From NCBI RefSeq assembly GCF_025642155.1, contig NZ_CP106798.1, positions 7,192,001-7,256,000 on the forward strand: a DNA stretch of 64,000 nucleotides, written 5' to 3'. This document shows positions 17,304-25,979 of the stretch, in pieces. The position numbers and the translations under genes are program-made. Every line of letters starts with the position of its first letter. Position 1 is the first letter of the stretch. The DNA comes from Streptomyces sp. HUAS 15-9 (GTDB lineage: Bacteria; Actinomycetota; Actinomycetes; Streptomycetales; Streptomycetaceae). A model generated the notes under the pieces. The model was given only the letters and a program-made list of their open reading frames with translations. It had not been told where the DNA came from and ran no database searches.

Positions 17304-17939
17304 TCAGGTGCTCGGCAGCGAGTCGAGCAGCTGGGTGATGTGGGCGTCGATCTCGTCGCGGATGCTGCGGACGACGGCGATCGGGGCGCCCTCGGGATCG
17401 GTGACGGGCCAGTCCAGGTAGCGGCGGCCGGGGACGATCGGGCAGGCGTCGCCACAGCCCATCGTGATGACGATGTCGGCGGCCTGCACGACCTCGTCGG
17501 TCAGCGGCTTGGGGAATGCGTCCGTCAGGTCCACTCCGGCCTCGGTCAGTACCTGCGCGACGACCGGTTCGACCGCGGCCGCCGGGTGCGTGCCCGCCGA
17601 GGAGACGACCATGCTGCCGTTCACCCGGTGGGCGAGGAGGGCGGCGGCCGTCTGGGAGCGGCCGGCGTTGTGGCTGCACACGAACAGCACCCGCGGCAGG
17701 CCACTGCCCGGTGCCCCCTGAACATGCGCGAACGCGTCCAGCCGCTCCGTGGCCAGGTGCTCCGCCAGCACCACCAGGTGGGTACGGATGCGGGCGTGCT
17801 CGGCGAGCCGTTCGTAGGAGTCGATGATCAGGCGCTGGATGGTCTCCGGGGAGAAGTGCCCGCGGTAGCGGACGGCGAGGCGGGCGATGCCGGCCGCGAG
17901 GCGTTCGTCGGGCAGGACAGGGGGCGGGGATGCGGTCAT
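17304..17939 (-). CDS. arsC: ArsC arsenate reductase with N-terminal helical domain
   Basis: This is a 211-aa fusion. Residues 1-75 form an all-helical region (RLAVRYRGHFSPETIQRLI, AEHLATERLDAF) of the kind found in front of actinobacterial ArsC proteins. Residues 80-211 are a complete ArsC with CSHNAGRSQTA and MGCGDACP. It is the first gene of the arsC pair and starts 102 bp from the divergent arsR. In front of it, at 17962-17979, is a small hairpin (TCCCCAC/GTGGGGA). Two ArsC proteins side by side suggest different reductants or expression ranges. Confidence 0.92.
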   Translation of the reverse strand: MTASPPPVLPDERLAAGIARLAVRYRGHFSPETIQRLIIDSYERLAEHARIRTHLVVLAEHLATERLDAFAHVQGAPGSGLPRVLFVCSHNAGRSQTAAALLAHRVNGSMVVSSAGTHPAAAVEPVVAQVLTEAGVDLTDAFPKPLTDEVVQAADIVITMGCGDACPIVPGRRYLDWPVTDPEGAPIAVVRSIRDEIDAHITQLLDSLPST

Positions 17940-18041
17940 GGGAACCCCTTCGGGGCGTGGGTCCCCACAGGTGTGGGGATGCGGGTCCCAGGGATCAGCT
18001 CAGGCTGGTATCAGCCCGGAGTGATGTGAGAGTATCAGTCC

Positions 18042-18356
18042 ATGCTGACGTCAGTCGACACTGATCTGTTGCGGGTCCTGGCGGACCCGCTCCGCCTCCA
18101 GATCGTCACCCTGCTCGCCAAGGAGACGCTCTGCAGCACCCACCTGATCGAGGAGACGGGGGCCAGACAGACCAACCTCTCCAACCACCTGAAGGTGCTG
18201 CGCGAGGCGGGGGTCGTGGAGACGGAGCCATGCGGCCGGTTCACCTACTACCGCCTCAAGCCCGACGTCATCGCCTCGCTTGCCGGTCAGTTCGCCGACC
18301 TCGCGGAGACCGCGCGTGCCACCGCCGAGAACAACGTCAAGCGGTCCTGCCCCTGA
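18042..18356 (+). CDS. arsR: ArsR-family metalloregulator
   Basis: This 104-aa winged-helix repressor reads DPLRLQIVTLLAKETLCSTHL, then the recognition helix QTNLSNHLKVLREAGVV. Cys residues at 31, 64 and near the C-terminus (KRSCP) are candidate As(III)/Sb(III) ligands. Such repressors leave DNA when arsenite binds. The gene is divergent from the arsC pair and leads the aquaporin and monooxygenase genes. Repeated TATCA motifs at about 18009 and 18034, and a CTGACGTCAG palindrome at 18045-18054, lie at its start and may be operator elements. Confidence 0.9.
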   Translation: MLTSVDTDLLRVLADPLRLQIVTLLAKETLCSTHLIEETGARQTNLSNHLKVLREAGVVETEPCGRFTYYRLKPDVIASLAGQFADLAETARATAENNVKRSCP

Positions 18357-18394
18357 TCACCCGCCTTTACGGCGACCCGCACCGAGGAGACCTG

Positions 18395-19183
18395 TTGACC
18401 ACCACCGAGGCCACCGAGCACGACAGAGCTGGCCAGTCGCCCATAGCCCCGGCCGCTGAGCCGCAGTCGGCCCCGGGCGCCACCCCGCCGCAGGCGCCTC
18501 CGCTGCTCGCCAAGGCCGCAGCCGAACTGGTCGGCACGGCGGCTCTGGTCGCGGTCGTGGTCGGCTCCGGCATCCAGGCCACCGAACTGACCAAGGACGT
18601 CGGCCTCCAGCTGCTGGCCAATTCCACGGCCACCGTCTTCGGCCTCGGCGTCCTGATCGCCCTGCTCGGCCCGGTCTCCGGCGCGCACTTCAACCCGGCC
18701 GTCACCCTGGCCGAGTGGTGGACTGCCCGCCGCGGCGGCGCCGGAGTCACCCTGCGCGAGACGGCCGTGTACGTCCCCTCGCAGATCGTCGGGGCGATCG
18801 CGGGCTCGGTCCTGGCCGATGCGATGTTCGGCGAGCCGCTGGTGAAGTGGTCCACCCATGACCGGTCGGCAGGGCACCTGCTGCTCGGCGAGGTCGTCGC
18901 GACCGCCGGCCTGATCCTGCTGATCTTCGGCCTGGCCCGCACCGACCGCCTCCGCTTCGCTCCTGTCGCGGTCGCCTCCTACATCGGCGCCGCGTACTGG
19001 TTCACCTCGTCCACGTCCTTCGCCAACCCGGCGGTGACCATCGGCCGCGCCTTCACCGACACCTTCGCTGGCATCGCGCCCAGCTCGGTCGCAGGGTTCA
19101 TCGGCATGCAGCTGATCGGCACCGTGGTCGGCCTGGCGCTGGTGGCCCTCATCTTCATGCCCGGCCGGGAAGCCGCCGAGTGA
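18395..19183 (+). CDS. MIP-family aquaporin, probable arsenite channel
   Basis: The 262-aa protein has six membrane helices and both half-helix NPA motifs (SGAHFNPAVTL and TSFANPAVTI). A disordered Pro/Ala-rich N-terminus of about 45 residues comes first. The TTG at 18395 is chosen for its GAGGAGA ribosome site at 18384-18390. In Sinorhizobium an aquaporin (AqpS) replaces ArsB and lets arsenite made by ArsC leave down its gradient. The same role is likely here since it lies between arsR and a monooxygenase gene and no ArsB or Acr3 is visible. Its stop overlaps the next start. Confidence 0.9.
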   Translation: MTTTEATEHDRAGQSPIAPAAEPQSAPGATPPQAPPLLAKAAAELVGTAALVAVVVGSGIQATELTKDVGLQLLANSTATVFGLGVLIALLGPVSGAHFNPAVTLAEWWTARRGGAGVTLRETAVYVPSQIVGAIAGSVLADAMFGEPLVKWSTHDRSAGHLLLGEVVATAGLILLIFGLARTDRLRFAPVAVASYIGAAYWFTSSTSFANPAVTIGRAFTDTFAGIAPSSVAGFIGMQLIGTVVGLALVALIFMPGREAAE

Positions 19184-20247
19184 CGCGCACGTCCCAGGTA
19201 GTGGTGGTCGGCGGCGGCCAGTCCGGGCTCGCCGCCGGATACCACCTGCGCCGCCTAGGTCTCGACTTCGTCATCCTCGACGCCCAGACCACGCCGGGCG
19301 GCGCCTGGCAGCACCCCTGGGACTCCCTGCGCCTGTTCTCCCCGGCCTCGTACTCCTCACTGCCCGGCCGCCTCATGCCGCCGCAGACCGGCGCCACCTA
19401 CCCCGACGCGCAGCACGTGGTGGAGTACCTGGCCGACTACGAGAAGCGGTACGAGCTGCCCGTCGAACGGCCCGTGTACGTCCACGGCGTCCACCGGGAC
19501 GGCCAACTCCTGCGCGTCGAGACCGACTCGGGCACCTGGCATGCGCGAGCCGTGATCAGCGCGACCGGTACCTGGTGGCGCCCGTTCCTCCCCGCCGTCC
19601 CAGGCCGCGGGGACTTCGGCGGTCGCCAGCTGCACACCGTCGAATACCGGCGGCCGCAGGAATTCTCCGGCGGTCGCGTGATCGTGGTGGGCGGCGGCAA
19701 CTCCGGCGCGCAGATCACCGCCGACCTCGCATACGACACCGAGCTGACCTGGGTCACCCAGCGCCCGCCCCGCTTCCTGGCCGACGACATCGGCGGCCGC
19801 GCCCTGTTCGACGCGGCCACCGCCCGCCGCCGCGCCCTCGACGAAGGCCGCACCGACACCGGTGGCGTGGCCTCCCTCGGTGACATCGTCGCCGTCCCGC
19901 CCGTCCGCGAAGCCCGCGACCGCGGCCTGCTCAAGGCCAGCCCGATCTTCACCCGCCTGGTCCCCGGCGGCGTTGAATGGTCCGACGGCACCCGCGCCGG
20001 GGCCGACGCCATCATCTGGTGCACCGGGTTCCGGCCCGCTCTCTCCCACCTCGCACCGCTTCAGCTCCGGGGCCGACGTGGCCACATCGCCACCGTCGGC
20101 ACGCGCGCGGCGGACGAGCCGCGCCTGCATCTGCTCGGCTACGGCGACTGGACCGGCCCCGCGTCCGCCACCCTCATCGGGGTCGGCCGCCCCGCGCGCG
20201 ATGCCGCCCGTGAGATCAGTGCGCTGCTTGCGGCCGGAACGGCGTAA
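19180..20247 (+). CDS. ArsO-like flavin-dependent monooxygenase
   Basis: The 355-aa protein has an FAD-binding Rossmann motif at the N-terminus (VVVGGGQSGLAAGYHL), a second dinucleotide motif for NADPH (VVGGGNSGAQ), the ATGTW block, and GFRP near the C-terminus. This order is that of flavin monooxygenases called ArsO in ars operons of streptomycetes. The substrate is not firmly known; oxidation of trivalent or organic arsenicals is one idea. The GTG at 19180 overlaps the aquaporin stop (GTGA). Confidence 0.85.
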   Translation: MTRTSQVVVVGGGQSGLAAGYHLRRLGLDFVILDAQTTPGGAWQHPWDSLRLFSPASYSSLPGRLMPPQTGATYPDAQHVVEYLADYEKRYELPVERPVYVHGVHRDGQLLRVETDSGTWHARAVISATGTWWRPFLPAVPGRGDFGGRQLHTVEYRRPQEFSGGRVIVVGGGNSGAQITADLAYDTELTWVTQRPPRFLADDIGGRALFDAATARRRALDEGRTDTGGVASLGDIVAVPPVREARDRGLLKASPIFTRLVPGGVEWSDGTRAGADAIIWCTGFRPALSHLAPLQLRGRRGHIATVGTRAADEPRLHLLGYGDWTGPASATLIGVGRPARDAAREISALLAAGTA

Positions 20248-20314
20248 GAGCAGCGGCACAATCGTGTCTTCCTCCAGTGCCGTGCCTTCCAGCGGGTAAG
20301 GGAGACTGCCGATC

Positions 20315-21553
20315 GTGACGACGACTCCCGCCTCCGACCTCTCCTCGAGGCCTGAACAGGAACGATGGCTGACCCCTGGAGTGCGGGGGATCGGAGCCGC
20401 CAGCTTCCTGGCCGATGTCGGCCACGAGATCCCCACGGCCCTGCTTCCGTCCCTGCTGACCTCCACGCTCGGCGCGCCAGCTGCCGCACTGGGCGCGATC
20501 GAGGGCGTCTCGGACGCGCTCGCCGGAGCCGCCCGCTTCGGTGGCGGCGTCCTGGCCGACGACCCGGCACGGCGGCGCAGGGTCGCCGTCGGCGGCTACA
20601 CCACCACCGCCGTGCTCGGCGCCGCCACCGCTGCCGCGAGCTCGGTGTGGCAGGTCGGCGTGCTGCGGGCAGCGGCCTGGACGGCGCGTGGGCTTCGGGT
20701 TCCCGCTCGCAACGCGCTGCTGGCGGACATCGTCCCGGCGGGCGCCTACGGGCGGGCGTACGGCTTCGAGCGGATGATGGACAACCTCGGCGCCATCTTC
20801 GGACCGCTCCTCGCCCTCGGCCTGGTCGCCTGGTTGGGCGTGCAGTGGGCGATCGGGCTGTCCGTGATCCCGGGCCTGCTGGCGGCTGCCGCGATCATCT
20901 ACGCCATCCGCCACACGCCCGAGCCGACCAGCCGGGACAAGGTGCCGCTGCGGATCCGCGTACGCCCCGTACTGCGCGGCGAACTGGGGCGGCTGATGGC
21001 CGCGGTCGCCGCCTTCGAGGTCGGCAACGTCGCCGCAACCCTGCTGATCCTGCGCGCGACCGACCTGCTCACTCCCGGACACGGCACGCAGACGGCGACG
21101 ACCATCGCGCTCGGCCTCTACACCGCGTACAACGTCGCCGCGACCGCCGCCTCGATCCCGGCAGGACGCCTGGCCGACCGGCTCGGTGTGCGCGGTCCGG
21201 TGCTCGTGCTGACAGGCGGTGTTGCGGCGTTCGCCGTCTCCTACGGCCTGTTCGCGGTCACCGGCGCTGCCCTGATCGTCCTGGCGATCCCCTTCATCCT
21301 TGCCGGGGCCGGCATCGGCGCGGTGGAGACGGCCCAGCACTCGGCCGTCGCCGCACTCGCCCCGAAGGAACTGCGCGGCTCGGCATTCGGACTGCTGGCC
21401 ACCGTTCAGTCCTTGGGCAACCTCGCCGCGTCGACCCTGGTGGGCGTCCTGTGGTCCGTGTTCTCCCCGGCGGTCGCCTTCGCCTACCTCACGGCGTGGA
21501 TGCTCCTCGCCCTGGCAGGGCTGCTGTTCACGGCCGCCCGCCCCACCGGCTGA
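20315..21553 (+). CDS. MFS transporter of the ars island
   Basis: The 412-aa protein has about twelve membrane helices and a degenerate MFS motif A (GGVLADDPARRRR) in the first cytoplasmic loop. The segment LLTSTLGAPAAALGAIEGV is closely mirrored in the MFS protein at 30034-31236 (LTTVLGAPPAVVGAIEGL), so both belong to one subfamily. It is 67 bp after the ArsO-like gene on the same strand, so it may export arsenite or an oxidised organoarsenical. It converges on the acetyltransferase gene with 7 bp between stops. Confidence 0.85.
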   Translation: MTTTPASDLSSRPEQERWLTPGVRGIGAASFLADVGHEIPTALLPSLLTSTLGAPAAALGAIEGVSDALAGAARFGGGVLADDPARRRRVAVGGYTTTAVLGAATAAASSVWQVGVLRAAAWTARGLRVPARNALLADIVPAGAYGRAYGFERMMDNLGAIFGPLLALGLVAWLGVQWAIGLSVIPGLLAAAAIIYAIRHTPEPTSRDKVPLRIRVRPVLRGELGRLMAAVAAFEVGNVAATLLILRATDLLTPGHGTQTATTIALGLYTAYNVAATAASIPAGRLADRLGVRGPVLVLTGGVAAFAVSYGLFAVTGAALIVLAIPFILAGAGIGAVETAQHSAVAALAPKELRGSAFGLLATVQSLGNLAASTLVGVLWSVFSPAVAFAYLTAWMLLALAGLLFTAARPTG

Positions 21554-21560
21554 CCATTGC

Positions 21561-22067
21561 TCAGTCGACCAGCGGGCTGCGACGTTCGACGAGGACGACA
21601 TCCCGCCAGCGCCCGTGGTGGCGGCCGATGCGCTCGCGGGTGCCGATGATGCGGAACCCGGCCCGCTGGTGCAGTGCGATGCTGGCGGTGTTCTCGGGGA
21701 AGATGCCGGACTGGATAGTCCAGACACCCGCCGCCTCGGTGGAGTCGATCAGCGCCTTGAGTAGGGCAGAGGCCACTCCGCGGCCCCGGGCGTCGGGATC
21801 GACGTAGACGGAGTGCTCGATGACACCGGCGTAGGCGCAGCGGTCGGAGACCGTGGTGGCGGCGACCCAGCCGAGCACTGCCTCGTCCTCGGCGAGGGCG
21901 ACGAAGCGGTGCTCGGGCAGCTTCGCGGAGTCGAACGCCTGCCAGGTTGGGGCCGTCGTCTCGAAGGTGGCGTTGCCCTCATCGATCCCTGCCTGGTAGA
22001 TCGTCAGAACCTCGTCGGCATGCGCAGCGGCCATTGGCGTGATGGTCACACTGGTCGGGCTAGACAT
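21561..22067 (-). CDS. ArsN1-like GNAT acetyltransferase
   Basis: The 168-aa GNAT protein has the acetyl-CoA loop RGRGVASALLKAL and the C-terminal signature NTASIALHQRAGF of the phosphinothricin-acetyltransferase group. The N-terminal FETTAPTWQAF block is also typical. Relatives in ars operons, named ArsN1, acetylate the antibiotic arsinothricin and related amino acids. The ars context supports that role over phosphinothricin or methionine sulfoximine, though all remain possible. It lies 30 bp after the second arsR on the same strand. Confidence 0.8.
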   Translation of the reverse strand: MSSPTSVTITPMAAAHADEVLTIYQAGIDEGNATFETTAPTWQAFDSAKLPEHRFVALAEDEAVLGWVAATTVSDRCAYAGVIEHSVYVDPDARGRGVASALLKALIDSTEAAGVWTIQSGIFPENTASIALHQRAGFRIIGTRERIGRHHGRWRDVVLVERRSPLVD

Positions 22068-22097
22068 GGCGGCGTACCTCTCGTCCCCGTTCGCTGG

Positions 22098-22475
22098 TCA
22101 GGCTGCGGCCGGCGCGATAGTCAGCAGCTTGCCCATGGCGGCCAGTACGGACGGCTCGACCCGGTAGTACACCCAGGTGCCGCGCCGCTCGGAAGTCAGC
22201 AGCCCAGCCTCCTTCAGCTTTTTCAGGTGGTGGGAGACGGTCGGCTGGGAGACGCCGACGTCCGAGATGTCGCACACGCACGCCTCGCCGCCCTCGTGCG
22301 AGGCCACCGCCGAGAACAGCCGCAGCCGCACCGGGTCGCCCAACGCCTTGAACATCCGCGCGGCCGTCTCGGCCTCCTCCGCCGTGAACGGGCGCTCGGT
22401 GAGCGGCGGGCAGCACGGCGCCACAGCGTCGGCGGCTTCGGGCTCTATCAGCGGGAGCAGCTTCGTATTCGACAT
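22098..22475 (-). CDS. arsR: ArsR-family metalloregulator, second copy
   Basis: The 125-aa winged-helix repressor has the classical metal site CVCD (Cys66 and Cys68) at the start of the recognition region, followed by QPTVSHHLKKLKEAGLL. An extra CC pair at 21-22 could add a ligand. The ATG at 22475 is chosen since homology starts there; an upstream ATG at 22493 would add six residues. A perfect palindrome covers its start region. It is divergent from the large flavoprotein gene, and probably represses both. Confidence 0.9.
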   Translation of the reverse strand: MSNTKLLPLIEPEAADAVAPCCPPLTERPFTAEEAETAARMFKALGDPVRLRLFSAVASHEGGEACVCDISDVGVSQPTVSHHLKKLKEAGLLTSERRGTWVYYRVEPSVLAAMGKLLTIAPAAA

Positions 22476-22499
22476 GCGTCTATGTTGACACATGTCGAA
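22468..22499. promoter_or_regulatory. ArsR operator candidate between the divergent genes
   Basis: TTCGACATG (22468-22476) and CATGTCGAA (22491-22499) are perfect 9-bp inverted arms with a 14-nt spacer holding TCTATGTTGAC. Both TCTATGTTGAC and GTCGAATCAA recur in front of the flavoprotein gene (about 22650 and 22709), so the same repressor could bind both promoters. Confidence 0.6.
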
Positions 22500-22729
22500 T
22501 CAAGTGGGCGAGGGGTGAATGGTTCACCGATGAGTGAGGTGACCTGTTGGGCGCCATGCGACGCGGGCGTCACCGCCAGCCTCGACCGGCCACCCTCGCT
22601 CGCCGCCGCATCGGTCCGTAACGTCCCCCGTCCGCTGATTCGGTGAATGTCTATGTTGACGCTCATCGATGCAGATGCCATGCTGGGCGCCGCAAGACAT
22701 CGACAGACGTCGAATCAAAGGGGGATCCC

Positions 22730-24109
22730 GTGGCTGTGTCCACCAACAGCGTGCCCACCACCGGCCAGCTGCCCGTCATCGTCATCGGCGCCGGCCCGGT
22801 AGGCCTGGCAGCCGCCGCCCACCTCGTCGAGCGTGGGATCGAACCGCTGGTCCTGGAGGCCGGCCCCTCCGCCGGAACCGCCGTACGCGACTGGACGCAC
22901 GTCCGCCTGTTCTCCCCGTGGGCCGAGGTCACCGACCCGGCCGCCGAGAAGCTGCTAGCTCCCACCGGCTGGGTCCGCCCCGACGGCGCCACTTACCCCA
23001 CCGGCGGAGACTGGGCCGTGCAGTACCTCCAGCCGCTCGCCGACGCCCTCGGCGACAAGGTCCGCTACGGCACCACGGTCACCGGGGTGGCCCGGGCGGG
23101 CCGTGACCGGATCGTCGACGCCGACCGCGACGAGCAGCCCTTCACCGTGCACATCGAGCTCGCCGACGGTGGCGAGGAGCGCATCAGCGCCCGCGTCGTC
23201 ATCGACGCCTCCGGCACCTGGTTCATCCCCAGCCCGATGGGCGCCGACGGCCTGCCCGCGCTCGGCGAGAAGTCGGCAGCCGGCCGTGTCTCCTATCGTG
23301 TCCCCGACCTGAGGGACCCCGCTGTTCGCGCCCGGTACGCGGGCAAGCGCACCGCCGTCATCGGCTCCGGAGCTTCCGCCTTCACCGCGCTCGCCTACCT
23401 CGCCGACCTGGCCAAGGACGAGCCCGGCACGCACGCAGCATGGGTCCTGCGGCGCGGCATCGGAGCGAACACCTTCGGCGGCGGCGAGGCCGACCAGCTC
23501 CCCGCCCGAGGCGCCCTGGGCCTGCGCGCCAAGGCCGCCGTCGAGGCCGGCCACGCCTCCGCGGTAACCGGATTCCGTACCCACGCCGTGGAACGCGACG
23601 GCGACCAGTTGGTACTTGTCGCCGAGGACGGCCGTCGCCTGGACCCGGTGGACGAGGTGATCGTGCTGACCGGCTTCCGGCCCGACCTGTCCTTCCTCTC
23701 CGAGGTCCGCCTGGGCCTCGACGAGCGCCTCCAGGCCCCGACCGCGCTGGCCCCGCTCATCGACCCGAACATGCACTCCTGCGGCACGGTCTACCCGCAC
23801 GGCGTGAACGAACTGTCCCACCCGGAGAAGGACATCTATCTGGTCGGCATGAAGTCCTACGGCCGCGCCCCCACGTTCCTGGCGATGACCGGCTACGAGC
23901 AGGTCCGTTCCATCACCGCCGCCCTCGCCGGTGACCGGGAGGCCGCCGAGCGCGTCGAACTGACCCTGCCGGAGACCGGTGTGTGCGGCGGCGCCGGCCT
24001 GTACGACGACCCCGACGCCGCCCAGGGCGGCGAAGGCGGAGGCTGCTGCGCCGCCCCGGCCACCCTTCAGATCGGCCTCAGCGCCCCCGCCTCCTCGGGC
24101 GGCTGCTGA
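22730..24109 (+). CDS. FAD-dependent flavoprotein of the ars island
   Basis: The 459-aa protein has FAD motif VIGAGPVGLAAAAHL, a second nucleotide motif (VIGSGASAFTALAYL) and GFRPDLSFL, so it is of the flavin monooxygenase / thioredoxin-reductase-like kind and related to the ArsO-like protein. The C-terminus is unusual: it has a Cys-rich tail with GVCGGAG, GGGCCAAP and a final GGC, which could bind As(III) or pass it to the flavin. The GTG at 22730 follows AAAGGGGGA with good spacing. The stop is 7 bp from the next MFS gene. Confidence 0.82.
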   Translation: MAVSTNSVPTTGQLPVIVIGAGPVGLAAAAHLVERGIEPLVLEAGPSAGTAVRDWTHVRLFSPWAEVTDPAAEKLLAPTGWVRPDGATYPTGGDWAVQYLQPLADALGDKVRYGTTVTGVARAGRDRIVDADRDEQPFTVHIELADGGEERISARVVIDASGTWFIPSPMGADGLPALGEKSAAGRVSYRVPDLRDPAVRARYAGKRTAVIGSGASAFTALAYLADLAKDEPGTHAAWVLRRGIGANTFGGGEADQLPARGALGLRAKAAVEAGHASAVTGFRTHAVERDGDQLVLVAEDGRRLDPVDEVIVLTGFRPDLSFLSEVRLGLDERLQAPTALAPLIDPNMHSCGTVYPHGVNELSHPEKDIYLVGMKSYGRAPTFLAMTGYEQVRSITAALAGDREAAERVELTLPETGVCGGAGLYDDPDAAQGGEGGGCCAAPATLQIGLSAPASSGGC

Positions 24110-24116
24110 CCCGCCG

Positions 24117-25367
24117 ATGGACAACCTCCAGACCAGCGAGGCCGTGATCGGTACGGGGGACCGATCACGGCCTCGTGCCGCCCTGCCCGCGCTCTGCGCC
24201 ACGCAGATCACCAGCTGGGGGATCGTCTACTACGCATTCCCCGTCCTGAACCCCCAGATCGCCGCCGCCACCGGATGGTCGACGACCGCAACAACCGCTG
24301 CTTTCTCCGGCGCCCTCCTCATTTCCGCCCTCACCGGCATTCCGGTCGGCCGTATTCTCGACCGCCGCGGGCCGCGCGCCGTCATGACCACTGGATCTGT
24401 GCTCGGAGCCGTCGCGTTGCTGGCGATCGCCCACGCGCCCAATCTCTTGACCTTCACCGTCGCCTGGCTGCTGGCGGGAATGTCCATGGCCGCGACCTTC
24501 TACCAGCCCGCCTTCGCCGCCGTGACGCGTTGGTGGGGCGAACAGCGTGTACGCGCCTTGACCGTCGTCACGCTTGCGGGCGGCCTGGCCTCCACCGCCT
24601 TCGCACCCCTGACCGCCGCACTCTCAGAGCACCTCAACTGGCGTACCACGTACACGCTGTTGGCTGCACTTCTCGCCTCGGTCACCATCCCCGCTCACGC
24701 CCTCGCGCTGCGGGCTCCATGGCCACCAGCGCCCACGCCACACGTCCGCACGGCCGATGGCAACCGGTCAGTGGTTCGCAGCCGGCCGTTCCTGCTTCTC
24801 GCCGCAGCGCTGACGCTGAACAGTTTCGCCATGTACGCCGTCGTCATCGCCCTCGTTCCGCTGCTCATCGTCCGCGGCTTCAGCCCGACCGCCGCTGCGT
24901 GGGCCCTCGGTCTCGGCGGTGCGGGCCAGACTCTCGGCCGTACGCTCTACGCCTCTCTGGCCCGATGTACGAGCGTCACCAGCCGCACGGTGCTGCTGAT
25001 CAGCGCGGGAGGAGCCACCACGGTGGCGTTCGCACTCGTGCCAGGTCCCTATCCGCTGCTGCTTGCCCTTGCCATCGGCGCGGGCATGGTGCGGGGCAAT
25101 CTCACCTTGCTCCAGGCCACCGCAGTAACCGACCGCTGGGGCGCGACTCATTACGGCAGGCTCTCGGCTGTCCTGGCGGCACCTGCCACCATCGCCGGCG
25201 CACTGGCTCCCTTTGCCGGGGCCGCACTTGCGCGCGAACTGGGCGGTTACGCCTCTCTGTTCGCAGTGCTTGCGGTGACCTCGTTCGCCGCTGCCGTATT
25301 GGCCGCTGGATCGGGGCACGGACTTGCTCAGGCCAAAGCGAAGCAGCGGAATGCGTTGCGGCTGTGA
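24117..25367 (+). CDS. MFS transporter paired with the flavoprotein
   Basis: The 416-aa protein has about twelve membrane helices, with a clear MFS motif A (GRILDRRGPRAV) after helix 2. Pairing with the Cys-tailed flavoprotein and ArsR suggests it exports the flavoprotein's product. It is not of the same subfamily as the MFS proteins at 20315 and 30034. At 25378-25402 an inverted repeat (TCACGTC/GACGTGA) containing two tandem copies of CGTCCGACGT may end the transcript. Confidence 0.85.
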   Translation: MDNLQTSEAVIGTGDRSRPRAALPALCATQITSWGIVYYAFPVLNPQIAAATGWSTTATTAAFSGALLISALTGIPVGRILDRRGPRAVMTTGSVLGAVALLAIAHAPNLLTFTVAWLLAGMSMAATFYQPAFAAVTRWWGEQRVRALTVVTLAGGLASTAFAPLTAALSEHLNWRTTYTLLAALLASVTIPAHALALRAPWPPAPTPHVRTADGNRSVVRSRPFLLLAAALTLNSFAMYAVVIALVPLLIVRGFSPTAAAWALGLGGAGQTLGRTLYASLARCTSVTSRTVLLISAGGATTVAFALVPGPYPLLLALAIGAGMVRGNLTLLQATAVTDRWGATHYGRLSAVLAAPATIAGALAPFAGAALARELGGYASLFAVLAVTSFAAAVLAAGSGHGLAQAKAKQRNALRL

Positions 25368-25377
25368 GGGGCTCGGC

Positions 25378-25402
25378 TCACGTCCGACGTCGTCCGACGT
25401 GA
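25378..25402. repeat. Tandem CGTCCGACGT pair inside an inverted repeat
   Basis: Two adjacent copies of the 10-mer CGTCCGACGT are enclosed by TCACGTC and GACGTGA arms, 10 bp after the MFS stop. It may be a weak terminator. Confidence 0.45.
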
Positions 25403-25445
25403 ATGGCGGCCTACGACGTTTCCTGCATGCGGCCACACGCACTGC

Positions 25446-25979
25446 TTACATGAAGGCGAGTTCACGGAAGGCGTTGCGGACATCGGTCAGTGGTCCGCGG
25501 TCGCGGGTGTAGTAGAGCTTGTTGGTCAGGAGCACTGCCCGCAGGCCCCTGGTGGGTGAGGCTCCTGTTCCCGTGAAGCCGTAGTGGACCCATGTGTCCT
25601 GTTCGGCGGTGGTGCCAGGGGCGGGATGCCAGAACATGCCTTGGCGCGGTGTCGGTCCCAATGTTCAGCATGTAGCGCAGGAAGGCAGCAAGGTCGTCGA
25701 GGACGGTGAAGACGCCGGCGATGCCGCAGACGCCGCCCAGGAGGCGTGCGGAGAAGTCGTGGGCTGTTCCCTTGAGGTGGCTGTCGGTGTCGTGAGGCTG
25801 GCGTCGAAGACGGTGTCGGCACGCATCGGGATGTCCGGCTCGTCGGGGTCGAGGACGCCGGTGGCGCCCTGGGCTCGGACGCCAGTGGTGTCGCCGACGG
25901 CCCCCACCGTGCCGGGGTACACCTTGTCACGGACGCCTTCGTCGAGCAGGGCTTCGATGCGGTCGCTGTCGTACGTCAT
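25446..25979 (-). pseudogene. Decayed serine hydrolase (beta-lactamase class C type) gene
   Basis: The 5' part (ATG at 25979) reads IEALLDEGVRDKVYPG and ADTVFDAS, the normal lead to the SxxK nucleophile of such hydrolases, but the nucleophile and the long central domain are missing. Sequence jumps directly to C-terminal blocks in other frames (SARLLGGVCGIAGVF, LDDLAAFLRYML, then WVHYGFTGTG and AVLLTNKLYY). So a deletion of several hundred bases and at least two frameshifts have destroyed it. It stands just downstream of the ars island. The gap 25980-26333 holds nothing I can support. Confidence 0.75.

Noticed and set aside
18045..18054. CTGACGTCAG palindrome as a firm ArsR operator
   Set aside because: It overlaps the start codon and a 10-bp palindrome is not rare in this composition; noted only as possible.
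20216..21727. 503-codon minus-strand frame opposite the ars MFS gene
   Set aside because: Low-complexity Gly/Gln/Arg sequence, whereas the plus frame has regular membrane helices.
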